Origin: Methylococcales bacterium
GTDB taxonomy: Bacteria > Pseudomonadota > Gammaproteobacteria > Methylococcales > Methylomonadaceae
Length of the DNA stretch: 43,338 bases
Direction of reading: 5' to 3'
NCBI GenBank assembly: GCA_030654015.1
Contig: JAURYI010000005.1
Coordinates: forward strand, 1 to 43,338
How positions within the stretch are numbered: the stretch's first letter is position 1; every line of letters begins with the position of its first letter. Positions 28,476-36,306 of this stretch are shown here, piece after piece. The notes beneath the pieces were generated by a model, which saw nothing but the letters and a program-made list of their open reading frames with translations, was not told the origin of the DNA and ran no database searches. Made by a program: the position numbers and the translations under genes.

Positions 28476-29599
28476 ACAGACTGACATTCACTCGGCGTTC
28501 GTATAGCACTGCTAACTCTCAGTGCTTCTTTTAAAATATTTTCGCTGGCGTTTAGGTCGCGGTCTTTTTCCAGACCGCAAGATGAGCAGTTAAAGGTTCT
28601 GTCTGACAGCGTTAATTTTTCGTTTTTCCAACCACAACACGAACAGGTTTTAGAGCTGGCAAACCATCTATCTACTTTAACGACTTCTTTGCCATACCAC
28701 GCCGCTTTATAGCTCAACACAGCATAGAATTCTGCAAAAGACGCATCACTGATTGATTTTGCTAGTTTTCTGTTTTTGACCATGCCTGAGACGTTTAAAT
28801 CTTCAATAGCAATAAAATCGTACTCATTAATCAGCTTGGTGGTGATTTGATGAATAAAGGTGTTGCGTTGATTGGCGATGTTGTTGTGTATTCTGGCGAC
28901 TTTTAACTTGGCTTTTTTTCTACGCACAGACCCTTTCTTTTTACGAGAAAGATGTTGTTGCGCTTGTCTTAATTCCGCTTGGCTCTCACGGAAATAGGTT
29001 GGATTTTCAACGGTTAAACTATCACTGCCCGTTAAAAATGTTTTAATGCCGATGTCTAAGCCGATGGCTTGACCTGTTTTTGGCTTATGGATAATCTCCA
29101 TTTCAACCAATACCGAGGCAAAGAATTGACCGCACACATTTTTAGAAACCGTCACTGACATGAACTTGCAACCCACTGGCACTGCGCGGTCTACAATCAG
29201 CTTCACCTTGCCTATTTTTTCCAGTCGGATACTTGAATTGTTCAGCGTGAACTTCTGATTAGGCAACCGATAACTTTGATGTGAATCGCGGTTTTTAAAG
29301 CACGGGCTACCTATTTTCTTTTTGCGGGATTTAGAAAAGTAATTTTTCTTGAACACTTTAAAATCCATTTCTTTTTGTTGCAATGCCGCTGCACTGACTT
29401 CGTTCATCCACTCAAACTGTTTCTTGAGCTGTGTTGTACAAAGCGGTTGCTCTTGTTCCGTTAGGTTTTTATCAAATTTATTGAACACTTCAACATTATA
29501 ATTCCAAACTACACGAACACAGCCGAACGTCTTATTCAGTAAGATTTGCTGTTGTACTGTCGGGTAAAGCCTATATTTAAAGGCTTTGAGTGTCATCAT
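28472..29599 (-). CDS. tnpB: IS200/IS605-family RNA-guided endonuclease TnpB
   Basis: The 375-residue protein is full length with all parts of an active TnpB: helix-turn-helix/WED start (KAFKYRLYPTVQQQ, GCVRVVWNYN), RuvC-I aspartate D182 in GLDIGIKTF, RuvC-II glutamate E266 in AIEDLNVSGM, a zinc finger (C319/C322, C338/C341) and RuvC-III aspartate D348 in DRDLNASEN. TnpB uses an omega RNA to cut the vacated donor site and keep the element. No Y1 transposase TnpA is present, so this is an IS1341-type element that would need TnpA in trans. It separates a truncated phosphoesterase from a rhodanese gene. Two adjacent ATGs (29599, 29596) could serve as start. Confidence 0.95.
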   Translation of the reverse strand: MMTLKAFKYRLYPTVQQQILLNKTFGCVRVVWNYNVEVFNKFDKNLTEQEQPLCTTQLKKQFEWMNEVSAAALQQKEMDFKVFKKNYFSKSRKKKIGSPCFKNRDSHQSYRLPNQKFTLNNSSIRLEKIGKVKLIVDRAVPVGCKFMSVTVSKNVCGQFFASVLVEMEIIHKPKTGQAIGLDIGIKTFLTGSDSLTVENPTYFRESQAELRQAQQHLSRKKKGSVRRKKAKLKVARIHNNIANQRNTFIHQITTKLINEYDFIAIEDLNVSGMVKNRKLAKSISDASFAEFYAVLSYKAAWYGKEVVKVDRWFASSKTCSCCGWKNEKLTLSDRTFNCSSCGLEKDRDLNASENILKEALRVSSAIRTPSECQSV

Positions 29600-29648
29600 A
29601 ATTACTGTAAATGTCTATAAATTACTATAGCTTATGCAAAAGAACACT

Positions 29649-29697
29649 ATACCGTACCGCGCGTTAAATCTAAAGTAGCAATTCTAATAACGCGGCA
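29649..29697. repeat. 49-bp exact repeat, copy 2
   Basis: Identical to 21727-21775. It contains the stop codon of the rhodanese gene (29684-29686) and abuts the upstream (left-end) region of the tnpB element, diverging from copy 1 just at that border. Confidence 0.85.
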
Positions 29698-30007
29698 CGG
29701 ATGGTTCACAATACACCGACCACGCATCAATACCGCCTTGTAAATTGGCAAGATTGTTAAAACCCGCGTGTTCCAGATACAAGGCGGCTTGTTGACTGCG
29801 CATTCCGTGATGGCAGATAACCACGATTGTTTGCTGTTTATCCAGCTCATCCAAACGTGCAGGAATTTGATGCAGCGGAATCAAGACGCTGTTCTCGATA
29901 TGCGCGTAGTGAAATTCATTCGGTTCTCTGACATCCAGCAAGAATAGTGGTTTGTGGTTGTCGATTTTGGTTTTTAATTCGGGGGCGGATAGTTGTGTTA
30001 TTGCCAT
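29684..30007 (-). CDS. Single-domain rhodanese-like sulfurtransferase
   Basis: The 107-residue protein is one rhodanese domain: LFLLDVREPNEF, then the active-site loop CHHGMRS with the persulfide-forming cysteine, and LQGGIDAW at the end. It is cytoplasmic, as in GlpE/PspE-like proteins, but without signal peptide. The last residues (EPSVPRY) and the stop come from the 49-bp repeat, so the original C-terminus may have been replaced. It lies between the tnpB element and a MITE-like repeat, on the same strand as the carotenoid operon. Confidence 0.9.
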   Translation of the reverse strand: MAITQLSAPELKTKIDNHKPLFLLDVREPNEFHYAHIENSVLIPLHQIPARLDELDKQQTIVVICHHGMRSQQAALYLEHAGFNNLANLQGGIDAWSVYCEPSVPRY

Positions 30008-30049
30008 TGTTTGCTCTAAATAGAAAAGTTGAGTTTTTGGTGAATATCC

Positions 30050-30149
30050 TAGTAGTCAGTCCATTTTATTATGACGTGTGCGATAAAGACCTGCGAGGTT
30101 TTAAAAACCTCGCAGGTCTAGCCGTCATAACTAAACTGACGGTGTACTA
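30050..30149. repeat. MITE-like palindromic element, copy A
   Basis: A roughly 100-bp element with imperfect inverted ends (TAGTA...TTATGACG on both sides) and a perfect 16-bp central palindrome at 30087-30119. Its reverse complement matches 43232-43338. Its terminal TAG is the stop codon of crtNb. Confidence 0.75.
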
Positions 30150-31637
30150 ACTCGATGCTAAATCCGCTAAAATTTTATCGCGTACTAATTGCCCTGATAG
30201 CGTGACCATCGGCATACCACCACCGGGGTTGACACTGCCGCCGACAAAATACAGATTAGTAAATTGGGTACTGCGTTGCGGGATTTTGAAACCCAGATTT
30301 TTAAATCTGTCGGCAACTACGCCATAAATTGAACCTTGATTGGAATAATACTTTTGTTCTATATCTATCGGTGTCCAGTATTCTTCACAGACAATGTGTT
30401 TTCTTAAATCGGTTAAACCCATTCGTTCTAGCTTAATTAATACCCGTTCCCGCAAAGCGGCGTAATCTTCCGCGCTTAAGGGTTTATCTGGATTAAGGTG
30501 CGGAATATGCGGCAGGATTTTAATAATTTCACACCCTGCGGGAGCTTGGCTGGCATCGCTTTTTACTGGCGCGACTAAATAAATCGTCGGGTCATCGGAT
30601 AAACGGTTGCTATGAAATACCGCGTCAAAATGTTCGCGCGGATGGTCTGAGTAAAAGAAGTTATGGTGCGCGAGTTGTTCATAAATGCAATCAACACCTA
30701 AATGCAACACCAAACCTGAGCAACTGGGTTCAAAGCGTTGCAAGCGTTTGGCTTCTTTAGCCTGATCTTTGAACAGTTTTTGATAAGCGGGAATCACTTC
30801 CATATTAGAAACCACAATATCGGCGGCAATCACGCTGTCATCTTTTAGTCGTACACCTGTGACACGCTTGCCCGTGTGTTGAATTTCGGCGACCTCACTA
30901 TTGACGCGAATGGTTACGCCTAATTCTTCGGCAAGTTTTTGCAGACCTTGTGCCATGCCGTACATACCGCCTTTGATGTACCACAGCCCATAGCCAAATT
31001 GAATATAAGGCAGTAAATTCATCAGAGCAGGGGCATCGTAAGGTGATGAGCCGACATATTTAATAAAATAATTCAGCACATCGACCAGCTTTGGGTCTTT
31101 GATAAAACGGCGAACGCCTTGATCCATTGAACGCAATACATCAAAATCCAACAAGCTACGCACTGCGCCGTAGTGGTTGATAAGCTCCCAAAACGAATCT
31201 AAACCGTGTTCAAAATAGCCTTGTTCGGTGATTTCACAGAGTTTTTTGGAATATGCGAGAAATTGCTCAAACTCTTGCGCGGTATTTGCGCCCAGTTTGT
31301 CTAATTCTTGTTTCATGCGCACAGGGTCTGAGCTTAAATCCAGTGTGCTGCCGTCTTCAAAAAAATTGCGCCAATGCGGTTCAACGGTTTCAATAGTGAC
31401 GTAATCCTCCATTTTTTTACCCGCTTTTTCAAACAGCTTTTGAAAAATATGCGGCATGGTGAGGATGGAGGGCCCTAAATCAAAAGTGAAACCGTCTTTT
31501 TGCAAAATATTCAGCTTGCCGCCAACTTTGTCATTTTTTTCCAGCAAATCAACGCTAAAACCTTCGGTAGCCAGTGAAATAGCCGCTGATAAACCGCCTA
31601 GCCCTGCGCCAATAACAACAATGTGCTTATTCTTCAT
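30147..31637 (-). CDS. crtNb: Carotenoid oxygenase/desaturase CrtNb (4,4'-diapolycopene oxidase type)
   Basis: The 496-residue CrtI/CrtN-family FAD protein begins with VIGAGLGGLSAA (FAD Rossmann) and has FDLGPSILTMPHIF, YVGSSPYDAPALMNLLPY, GGMYGMAQGL and the C-terminal FVGGSVNPGGGMP. The sequence is very like Methylomonas CrtNb (CrtN2), which oxidises terminal methyl groups of C30 carotenoids to aldehydes. The start at 31637 has AAGGA upstream and places the Rossmann motif at the N-terminus; the longer frame adds a non-conserved 22 residues. It is the last gene of crtN-ald-crtNb, separated from ald by 158 bp holding a folded element. Its stop codon lies in the MITE-like repeat. Confidence 0.88.
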   Translation of the reverse strand: MKNKHIVVIGAGLGGLSAAISLATEGFSVDLLEKNDKVGGKLNILQKDGFTFDLGPSILTMPHIFQKLFEKAGKKMEDYVTIETVEPHWRNFFEDGSTLDLSSDPVRMKQELDKLGANTAQEFEQFLAYSKKLCEITEQGYFEHGLDSFWELINHYGAVRSLLDFDVLRSMDQGVRRFIKDPKLVDVLNYFIKYVGSSPYDAPALMNLLPYIQFGYGLWYIKGGMYGMAQGLQKLAEELGVTIRVNSEVAEIQHTGKRVTGVRLKDDSVIAADIVVSNMEVIPAYQKLFKDQAKEAKRLQRFEPSCSGLVLHLGVDCIYEQLAHHNFFYSDHPREHFDAVFHSNRLSDDPTIYLVAPVKSDASQAPAGCEIIKILPHIPHLNPDKPLSAEDYAALRERVLIKLERMGLTDLRKHIVCEEYWTPIDIEQKYYSNQGSIYGVVADRFKNLGFKIPQRSTQFTNLYFVGGSVNPGGGMPMVTLSGQLVRDKILADLASS

Positions 31638-31748
31638 CTTGTTCCTTACTGTTTTGAGAATTTCCTCTTTAAGAGGATTTTTAACAATGACAACGATACG
31701 CAAGTATCGTATTCTTTAAGCTAGTCTCCTTATTCATAAGAAGGAGCA

Positions 31749-31796
31749 ACCCACCGACCTCTATCCGTCAGTGGGTGTCACTCGACGGATGAGGTC
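31749..31796. other. Structured segment between ald and crtNb (nested complementary arms)
   Basis: ACCCAC (31749-31754) pairs with GTGGGT (31771-31776), while the segment between them (GACCTCTATCCGTC, 31756-31769) pairs with GACGGATGAGGTC (31784-31796) with one bulge. The two pairings cross, so they are alternatives or a pseudoknot. The last base overlaps the ald stop codon. It could be a repeat remnant or an attenuator; only one copy here. Confidence 0.5.
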
Positions 31797-33394
31797 TAGT
31801 GTGGATTGAAACTTCTGCATACAAATATTAAAAAGTTTTCCCAGTGTTGCCGCGCGTTGGATTGGGCATAGCCGCGAAATGCTTGTAAGGCTTGCCAGTT
31901 GCGGCGCGTGCGTTGCCAGAATGAGCCGTTGCCAAAGACAAAATCAATAAACCCGCGCATTTGCTGATAACGCACATCGGAATAGGGAAACCAGTTCGGT
32001 TCGTCATTGAGTGCGCTGCGACTGGTTAATCCAGACACCGTATAGGTGAAATTGCGCAAGCCTTCCGCGCCATGATACCGCCCGAAGCCGCTGTTTTTTA
32101 CGCCGCCAAACGGCAAACCCGCATGACCGATATTTTTAATCACATCATTGACTGCCCAATTGCCGACTTGTAACTGTCGGGCGATGCGCTCGGCTTTGGT
32201 TATGTCGCGACTCCAAACACTGGCATTCAAGCCGTAATCGCTGTCATTGGCAAAGTCAATTGCTTGCTGTTCTGTGTTAAATGCCATCACGGGCAATAAT
32301 GCGCCGAAAGTTTCTTCCTGCATGATAAGCATATCGTGGGTGACATCCCATAACACCACGGGCTGTAAATAACGCCCGTTTAATTGCAACGGCGCAGACG
32401 CTTTTGCACCCTTGGCAAGTGCGTCCTGATAATGAGCTTCAACTGTTTTGTATTGCGCTAAGGAAGTCAACGCGCCTAAATCACCGACTGCACCATGTCC
32501 GACGGTTAATTTACTGGTGGCATCGCTTAGCCTTTCTACAAACTGCGCATAAATACTGTCCTGCACATACAAACGTTCTACCGACACGCACACCTGTCCG
32601 CTATTGCTGAACGCGCCATATAAAGCGGCGTTACAGGCGCGGGTTAGATTGGCATCGTCAAAAACCAGCATGGCATCTTTACCGCCTAACTCTAGTATTA
32701 CAGGGATGGGATGTTGTGCGGCTCTTGCCATAATGGCGCGTCCTGCATGGATACCGCCTGTGAAAAAAACCAAGTCGGGGCGGCTATCTATCAAGTGTTC
32801 GCCTGTTTTTGCGTCCCCGATAATGTGTTGCACCAAACCAATGGGTAAACCAATGCGATTGAATAATTGCGTGATTAACTCACCAATCGGAATGCTTAAT
32901 TCTGAGGTTTTAAACAGCACTGCATTACCGCTGAATAAGGCTGTCAATAATGGGCTAAGCGTCAATTGAAACGGAAAATTCCACGGCGAAATAATCGCAA
33001 CCACGCCATAAGGACGGCGTTCAAATTGTGCTTTCGCATTGGGGAATGCTAACGGTGAAGTGCTGAGATGACAGGGTTTTAGGATACGGACGGCATTTTT
33101 TTCATAATAACGCAGTAATTCCAGCACGGGATACACTTCGCCCAGCAACACTTCGGTTTTGACTTTGCCCGTCACCGTCATGATGGTGTCGGTGATTGCA
33201 TCAATATCTTCCAGTATCACCGTTTTTAAGGCGGATAATAAGGCAATCCGTTGGGCAACCGAATACGCCGCCCACGTTTTTGCCGCTGACCGCGCGGCGG
33301 TTATTTGTTCGCGTATGTCCGTTTGGCTGGTGATGGGATAAGTCTGTAAAACGTGCTCATTTAACGCCGAATAAACCGCTATAGATTCAGTCAT
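31796..33394 (-). CDS. C30 carotenoid aldehyde dehydrogenase (4,4'-diapolycopenal type)
   Basis: The 532-residue NAD(P)-dependent aldehyde dehydrogenase has IISPWNFPFQLTLSPLL, the catalytic base in VILELGGKDAM, the nucleophilic cysteine in NSGQVCVSVERLYV, EETFGALLPVM and GLPFGGVKNSGFGRYHG. Between crtN and crtNb it fits the Methylomonas Ald/CrtNc enzyme that oxidises diapolycopene aldehydes to acids. The ATG at 33394 lies two bases after the crtN stop (TAATAATG), so the genes are translationally coupled; an upstream in-frame start would overlap crtN. The extreme C-terminus (FNPH) runs into a structured element. Confidence 0.9.
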   Translation of the reverse strand: MTESIAVYSALNEHVLQTYPITSQTDIREQITAARSAAKTWAAYSVAQRIALLSALKTVILEDIDAITDTIMTVTGKVKTEVLLGEVYPVLELLRYYEKNAVRILKPCHLSTSPLAFPNAKAQFERRPYGVVAIISPWNFPFQLTLSPLLTALFSGNAVLFKTSELSIPIGELITQLFNRIGLPIGLVQHIIGDAKTGEHLIDSRPDLVFFTGGIHAGRAIMARAAQHPIPVILELGGKDAMLVFDDANLTRACNAALYGAFSNSGQVCVSVERLYVQDSIYAQFVERLSDATSKLTVGHGAVGDLGALTSLAQYKTVEAHYQDALAKGAKASAPLQLNGRYLQPVVLWDVTHDMLIMQEETFGALLPVMAFNTEQQAIDFANDSDYGLNASVWSRDITKAERIARQLQVGNWAVNDVIKNIGHAGLPFGGVKNSGFGRYHGAEGLRNFTYTVSGLTSRSALNDEPNWFPYSDVRYQQMRGFIDFVFGNGSFWQRTRRNWQALQAFRGYAQSNARQHWENFLIFVCRSFNPH

Positions 33395-33396
33395 TA

Positions 33397-34890
33397 TTAA
33401 CCAGCAACGCCGTATTTTTGACAAATCAAGTCAGTAGAAATCCGCGCTGATTCGTAAATCGTCGGCAAACCGCTACCGGGATGTGTACCGCCGCCGACCA
33501 GATAACAGCGGTCGAGTTCTTGAAATTTATTGTGCGGTCGCCAGTATAAAAGCTGACTGAATTTATGTGACAAACTGAACGTTGCCCCCATAAACACATT
33601 TTCTTCCGTCGCCCACGTTTTGGGCGTGATGATTTTTTCGCACACAATATGTTCACGAATATCGGTTAAGCCCAGTCGTGATTCCATTGCATCCAGCACT
33701 TGTTCACGCATAGCCGCGCAAGTGCTGTCCCAGTCGATGTCACTTTGATTATTGGGCATCGGCACTAATACATACAATGTCGATTCACCTGCGGGGGCGA
33801 GGCTGTCATCCGTTACCGAGGCATTCTGCACATAAAAAGAAAAATCTTTGCTGAGTATTTTATTGCGGAAGATATTGGCAACATTGGTATTGTAGTCTTC
33901 GGCAAATACGATATTGTGATGCGCAATGTCATAGCGTTTATTGACACCTAAATACAGCATAAAGGTCGAGCAGGAATATTCCAGTTTCTTCAGTTTCTCT
34001 GGGCTGTGCTGTTTTAACTCATCGGGCTTGACCAGATGAGTCATTGCATGAGCAAAATCAGCATTGACCACCACTTCATCCGCCAGCACTTCACTGCCGT
34101 CTGCTAAACGCACGCCTTTGACGACTTTGTTGTCAATAATTAATGATTCAACAGGCGAATTGGTGTGAATCGTGCCGCCTTGTTCGGTAATGACTTTTGC
34201 CATTGCATCGGCAATTTTATTGAGTCCGCCTTTGACATGATAAATGCCGTATTCATGATCCAGATAAGACAGCATGGTGAACAGGGCAGGGCATTCCCAC
34301 GGAGACATCCCTAAATATTTGGACTGAAACGAAAATACCAAGCGCATTTTTTCTTCTTTAAAATATCGGCCCAGATTGGAAAACACGCTGTGATTCAATG
34401 CCAAATGCGGCACGGCGCGGATTAAATCCCATGAAAAAAACGCTTTCCAACTGGAGTAATCGCGTTGAATACAAGGATACAGTTTTTTAAACCGCGCCCC
34501 TTCTTGTTTAAGATAGGCATCAAACCCCGCGCTGCCTTCAGGAAACGCTTGTTGTAACTCAGCCCGCATTTTGTCGCGGTCGGAATACACATCAACAGCG
34601 CGATCTGAAAATAACAGGCGATACATCGGATCCAGTTTAAAAAACTCCAGATAATCTTCGCTACGTTTATCACAGAGCTGAAACATTTCATCGAGAATAT
34701 ATTTCATCAACAAAAACGTAGGCCCTGTGTCAAATACAAAACCATCCTGATTAATAGGTCTATTTCTCCCGCCTACATCGGAGTTTTTCTCAAAAATTGA
34801 TACTTTAAAGCCGCGCTTGCTTAACAGCATCCCTGCACACAGACCACCCGGGCCTGCACCGATAATCACAATATGTTTGGTTTTTGGCAT
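33397..34890 (-). CDS. crtN: 4,4'-diapophytoene desaturase-type carotenoid dehydrogenase CrtN
   Basis: The 497-residue CrtI/CrtN-family enzyme has an N-terminal FAD motif GAGPGGLCAG, RPINQDGFVFDTGPTFLLM, SKYLGMSPWECPALFTML, HVKGGLNKIADAM and the C-terminal LVGGGTHPGSGLPTIYESAR. It resembles Methylomonas CrtN1 rather than the oxygenase paralogue downstream, so it probably desaturates C30 diapophytoene toward diapolycopene at the inner membrane. The C30 backbone genes (squalene/diapophytoene synthases) are not in the window. It is the first of three coupled genes; a methyltransferase-like gene lies 64 bp upstream on the same strand. Confidence 0.9.
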   Translation of the reverse strand: MPKTKHIVIIGAGPGGLCAGMLLSKRGFKVSIFEKNSDVGGRNRPINQDGFVFDTGPTFLLMKYILDEMFQLCDKRSEDYLEFFKLDPMYRLLFSDRAVDVYSDRDKMRAELQQAFPEGSAGFDAYLKQEGARFKKLYPCIQRDYSSWKAFFSWDLIRAVPHLALNHSVFSNLGRYFKEEKMRLVFSFQSKYLGMSPWECPALFTMLSYLDHEYGIYHVKGGLNKIADAMAKVITEQGGTIHTNSPVESLIIDNKVVKGVRLADGSEVLADEVVVNADFAHAMTHLVKPDELKQHSPEKLKKLEYSCSTFMLYLGVNKRYDIAHHNIVFAEDYNTNVANIFRNKILSKDFSFYVQNASVTDDSLAPAGESTLYVLVPMPNNQSDIDWDSTCAAMREQVLDAMESRLGLTDIREHIVCEKIITPKTWATEENVFMGATFSLSHKFSQLLYWRPHNKFQELDRCYLVGGGTHPGSGLPTIYESARISTDLICQKYGVAG

Positions 34891-34954
34891 TATTAATTTA
34901 ATTTGAATGAAGGTTTGTTTGGTAATGTGCCTTTAGTGTCAACGATAGTCAAGA

Positions 34955-35527
34955 CTAATAAACCCACGGAATCAATTTTTTGGTGTTAAGGCAGTAGTCA
35001 TTATAGACAGTACCGAAATGTTCGTTTAGCCATTGTTCTTCTATGCGTATGCGTTGCACTAATACATAAGCAATAGGGCAAACCAAGGTCAATAATGCCA
35101 GCATATCGCCCATTGCAATACCTGCGGCAAAAAAACTGCTGAGTAAGCCTGTGTACGCGGGATGACGTATCCATTGGTACGCGCCACTTTTAATGAGAAC
35201 ATGACTGCTTTGGGTTGTGACTGTGGTGCTGAAAAATGCGCCCAGACTAAATACCGCATAACAACGCAGAGCGATACCTGTGATAAAAAACGCGATGGCT
35301 ATTATCTGGCGATTGAACGGTTCAATGGGTATCGGTAGTAAATGCTGTTGTTTAAGCGAAAGGGCGGCAATCAGCGCGACGGTCACCACCAGCCAGATTA
35401 GGCGTTCTGAGCGGTATTCAAATTGTGTGGTGGTGGTGAACTGTACGCGGGTTTTCAGGGCGATAGCGATTTCAATCGCTGCCCAACTTGAACCGAGTAT
35501 CAGCCAGAATAGTTGTATTGAGGTCAT
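34955..35527 (-). CDS. Isoprenylcysteine carboxyl methyltransferase (ICMT) family membrane protein
   Basis: The protein of about 190 residues has four or five hydrophobic segments and the C-terminal SAM-binding signature of ICMT-like methyltransferases: WIRHPAYTGLL followed by RIRIEEQWLNEHFGTVYNDY. Bacterial members methylate small or lipid substrates, not prenylated proteins. Just upstream of crtN on the same strand, it could esterify carotenoid carboxylates made by the aldehyde dehydrogenase; this is inference. The start is uncertain: ATG 35527 (MTSIQLFWLILGSSW) is preferred because it begins at the first membrane segment; ATG 35557 and GTG 35593 are alternatives. Confidence 0.75.
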   Translation of the reverse strand: MTSIQLFWLILGSSWAAIEIAIALKTRVQFTTTTQFEYRSERLIWLVVTVALIAALSLKQQHLLPIPIEPFNRQIIAIAFFITGIALRCYAVFSLGAFFSTTVTTQSSHVLIKSGAYQWIRHPAYTGLLSSFFAAGIAMGDMLALLTLVCPIAYVLVQRIRIEEQWLNEHFGTVYNDYCLNTKKLIPWVY

Positions 35528-35604
35528 AGTGTTGTGTGTTTCGTCAGGAAGCCGCATGATAGAATCTAATTGTCCACTGTACAACACTCTCACCGATTTC
35601 GACT

Positions 35605-36306
35605 ATGCCACCTATCATTCAATTACAAAATGTTTACAAGTCTTATGTCAATGGGCAAATCAGCCAGCCTGTGCTGCATGATATATCGTTGGATATTGAT
35701 GCTGGTGAGTTTGTCGCTATTGTCGGGGCTTCGGGTAATGGCAAATCTACATTATTGAATTTATTGGCGGGGATTGATAAGCCGAGCCAAGGACAAGTTC
35801 ATGTGTGTGGTAGTGCTTTGCATAAATTAACAGAAGAGCAGTTATCAGTCTGGCGCGGGGCTAATATCGGTATTGTGTTTCAATTTTTTCAATTATTGCC
35901 ATCCTTAAGTGTATTGCAAAATATTCTGTTACCGATGGATTTTGTCGCTACAAAACCGAAACGCGAACGGCTGGAAAGAGCGCGGTATTTATTAGACTTA
36001 GTTGGTTTAAGCAATCAAGCACAACAATTGCCGAGTCAGGTATCAGGCGGACAGCAACAACGCGCGGCGATTGCCCGCGCCTTGGCAAATGATCCGCAAC
36101 TGATTGTTGCCGATGAACCGACGGGCAATCTCGATGAAGCCACCGCCGACGCGGTATTTGAATTGTTTTTAACACTCAATCAGCAAGGCAAAACGCTGGT
36201 GATGGTCACGCATAATGAAGCCTTAGCAGAATCAGCCTCACGGCGTATCGTCATTCATTCGGGGCGTATTGTTGACGATCAGCTATCGGATTACGTCGTT
36301 GAATAG
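35605..36306 (+). CDS. ABC exporter ATP-binding protein (MacB/LolD type)
   Basis: The 233-residue nucleotide-binding subunit shows Walker [11 protein letters not shown]-loop [13 protein letters not shown], signature SGGQQQR, Walker [13 protein letters not shown] and the switch histidine in MVTHNEA. This is the MacB/LolD/FtsE class that works with four-helix FtsX-type permeases. It is divergent from the carotenoid operon with less than 80 bp between starts. The downstream permease starts inside its last codons, so the two are coupled and surely form one transporter. The cargo is unknown; lipids or hydrophobic envelope compounds are typical for the class. Confidence 0.93.
   Translation: MPPIIQLQNVYKSYVNGQISQPVLHDISLDIDAGEFVAIVGASGNGKSTLLNLLAGIDKPSQGQVHVCGSALHKLTEEQLSVWRGANIGIVFQFFQLLPSLSVLQNILLPMDFVATKPKRERLERARYLLDLVGLSNQAQQLPSQVSGGQQQRAAIARALANDPQLIVADEPTGNLDEATADAVFELFLTLNQQGKTLVMVTHNEALAESASRRIVIHSGRIVDDQLSDYVVE

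Noticed and set aside
36269-36298. Earlier TTG starts for the ABC permease
   Set aside because: They add only residues overlapping the end of the ATPase gene; TTG 36299 at the stop overlap is a simpler coupled start.
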